From positions 1 to 6,673 of the forward strand of contig JAHEOB010000047.1 of NCBI GenBank assembly GCA_018610095.1: a stretch of 6,673 nucleotides of DNA. The letters are read 5' to 3'. The stretch is from Halothece sp. MAG. GTDB lineage: Bacteria; Cyanobacteriota; Cyanobacteriia; Cyanobacteriales; Rubidibacteraceae. Positions 6,157 through 6,673 of this stretch are shown one piece after another (position 1 is the first letter of the stretch; each line of letters begins with the position of its first letter). The notes under the pieces were generated by a model. That model ran no database searches, was not told the origin of the DNA, and worked only from the letters and a program-made list of their open reading frames with translations. A program made the translations under genes and the position numbers.

Positions 6157-6673
6157 TTAACCAAACGTTTCTGAAGCAAACACGGCATTCCCGCTTTCCG
6201 TTCCATCAAAACTCGCCATGAAAAAGTAACCTTGTGCCGGTTCATATTCACCTTCCCTTTCCGTGGTGATCGAATCATCTTGACTCATTTCTGCCATGGG
6301 AGTTTGACTTCTATTAATTGCTCGCATTAGAGTCGTGATAATTCGTTTGGGTGGCATGGATTCTAATTCAACAAAGTTTCCTTGATCTAGCCAAGCTAAT
6401 TCTTTGGCTGCTAATTGTTCTCGAAAATTAGGATCAAGTTGTTGAGCTTGTCCTGCTGAGTAGGAAGACTTCCTGATAAAAAAATTGCGTCCTTTGAACA
6501 CTTGATGGGGGCTTAATCCAACATCGTAAATTTTGGTGGAAGTATTTTGAAACCAATTGGAACTGGTTTGCAGATGATAGCTTAATTGAACTCCCCGAGG
6601 AGTAGCATCATGTAACGCATAAACTTTTAACTCGGGATTACGTTGTAGCATTTCTAGAACTGTGGAAAAAATA
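6157..6673 (-). CDS. Uncharacterised protein, C-terminal part (5' end outside window)
   Basis: The minus-strand frame is open to the right edge. The ATG at 6651 is preceded by in-frame codons for IFSTVLE with no stop, so it is probably internal and 171 C-terminal residues are visible. They begin with VLEMLQRNPELKVYALHDAT, continue with PRGVQLSYHL and then WFQNTSTKIYDVGLSPHQVF, and later have QGNFVELESMPPKRIITTLMRAI. The tail of about 45 residues is acidic and low in recognisable structure. I do not recognise a named family. The block ALHDATPRG followed about 20 residues later by IYDVGLSP resembles the shape of the second half of a Toprim fold (DxD...G, then a strand and GLxP), with the second Asp replaced by Thr; this is inference only. 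The protein looks soluble. The gene converges on the asparagine-synthetase-like gene with an 83-bp gap that holds no clear terminator hairpin. Confidence 0.75.
   Translation of the reverse strand, partial: IFSTVLEMLQRNPELKVYALHDATPRGVQLSYHLQTSSNWFQNTSTKIYDVGLSPHQVFKGRNFFIRKSSYSAGQAQQLDPNFREQLAAKELAWLDQGNFVELESMPPKRIITTLMRAINRSQTPMAEMSQDDSITTEREGEYEPAQGYFFMASFDGTESGNAVFASETFG

Noticed and set aside
6096..6224. Small plus-strand frame starting at AAGGAGATG after the asparagine-synthetase-like gene
   Set aside because: The Shine-Dalgarno-like AAGGAG touches the ATG with no spacing, and much of the frame is antisense to the convergent gene; no recognisable product.

Overview
The window looks like a piece of a moderately AT-rich cyanobacterial chromosome. 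The evidence is four intact copies of the cyanobacterial octamer GCGATCGC (HIP1), a cyanobacterial-style pentapeptide-repeat protein with an Ala/Val-rich hydrophobic segment, an IspG of the length usual in cyanobacteria, and a DRTGG-domain 'phosphotransacetylase-like' protein of a type common in that phylum. I cannot name the species. No rRNA, tRNA, CRISPR array, recognisable transposase or phage gene is visible.

Layout from left to right. (1) Positions 2-1531, plus strand: the 3' part of a pentapeptide-repeat membrane protein gene that runs off the left edge. It starts in a degenerate 60-bp tandem repeat encoding Ala/Val-rich sequence and ends in a helical C-terminal module. (2) Positions 1567-1592: an intrinsic terminator that serves the minus-strand genes. 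(3) Positions 1629-2873, minus strand: ispG, the penultimate enzyme of the MEP isoprenoid pathway. (4) Positions 2898-3995, minus strand: a BioD/CobB-type P-loop plus DRTGG protein, 24 bp upstream of ispG and probably co-transcribed with it. (5) Positions 3996-4402: a roughly 400-bp divergent intergenic region with a candidate promoter for each side. (6) Positions 4403-6073, plus strand: an asparagine-synthetase-like protein whose synthetase (PP-loop) site looks intact but whose glutaminase nucleophile is missing. (7) Positions 6157-6673, minus strand: the 3' part of an uncharacterised protein gene, convergent with the previous one and cut by the right edge.

Functionally this is mostly an ordinary chromosomal region. 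The minus-strand pair forms a likely operon from a promoter near 4084-4112 to the terminator at 1567-1592. The asparagine-synthetase-like gene appears to be a single-gene unit with its own promoter. I see no multi-gene defence or biosynthetic system. The items most worth a second look are the glutaminase-dead asparagine-synthetase paralogue, the modular architecture of the pentapeptide protein, and the Toprim-like signature in the truncated gene at the right edge.
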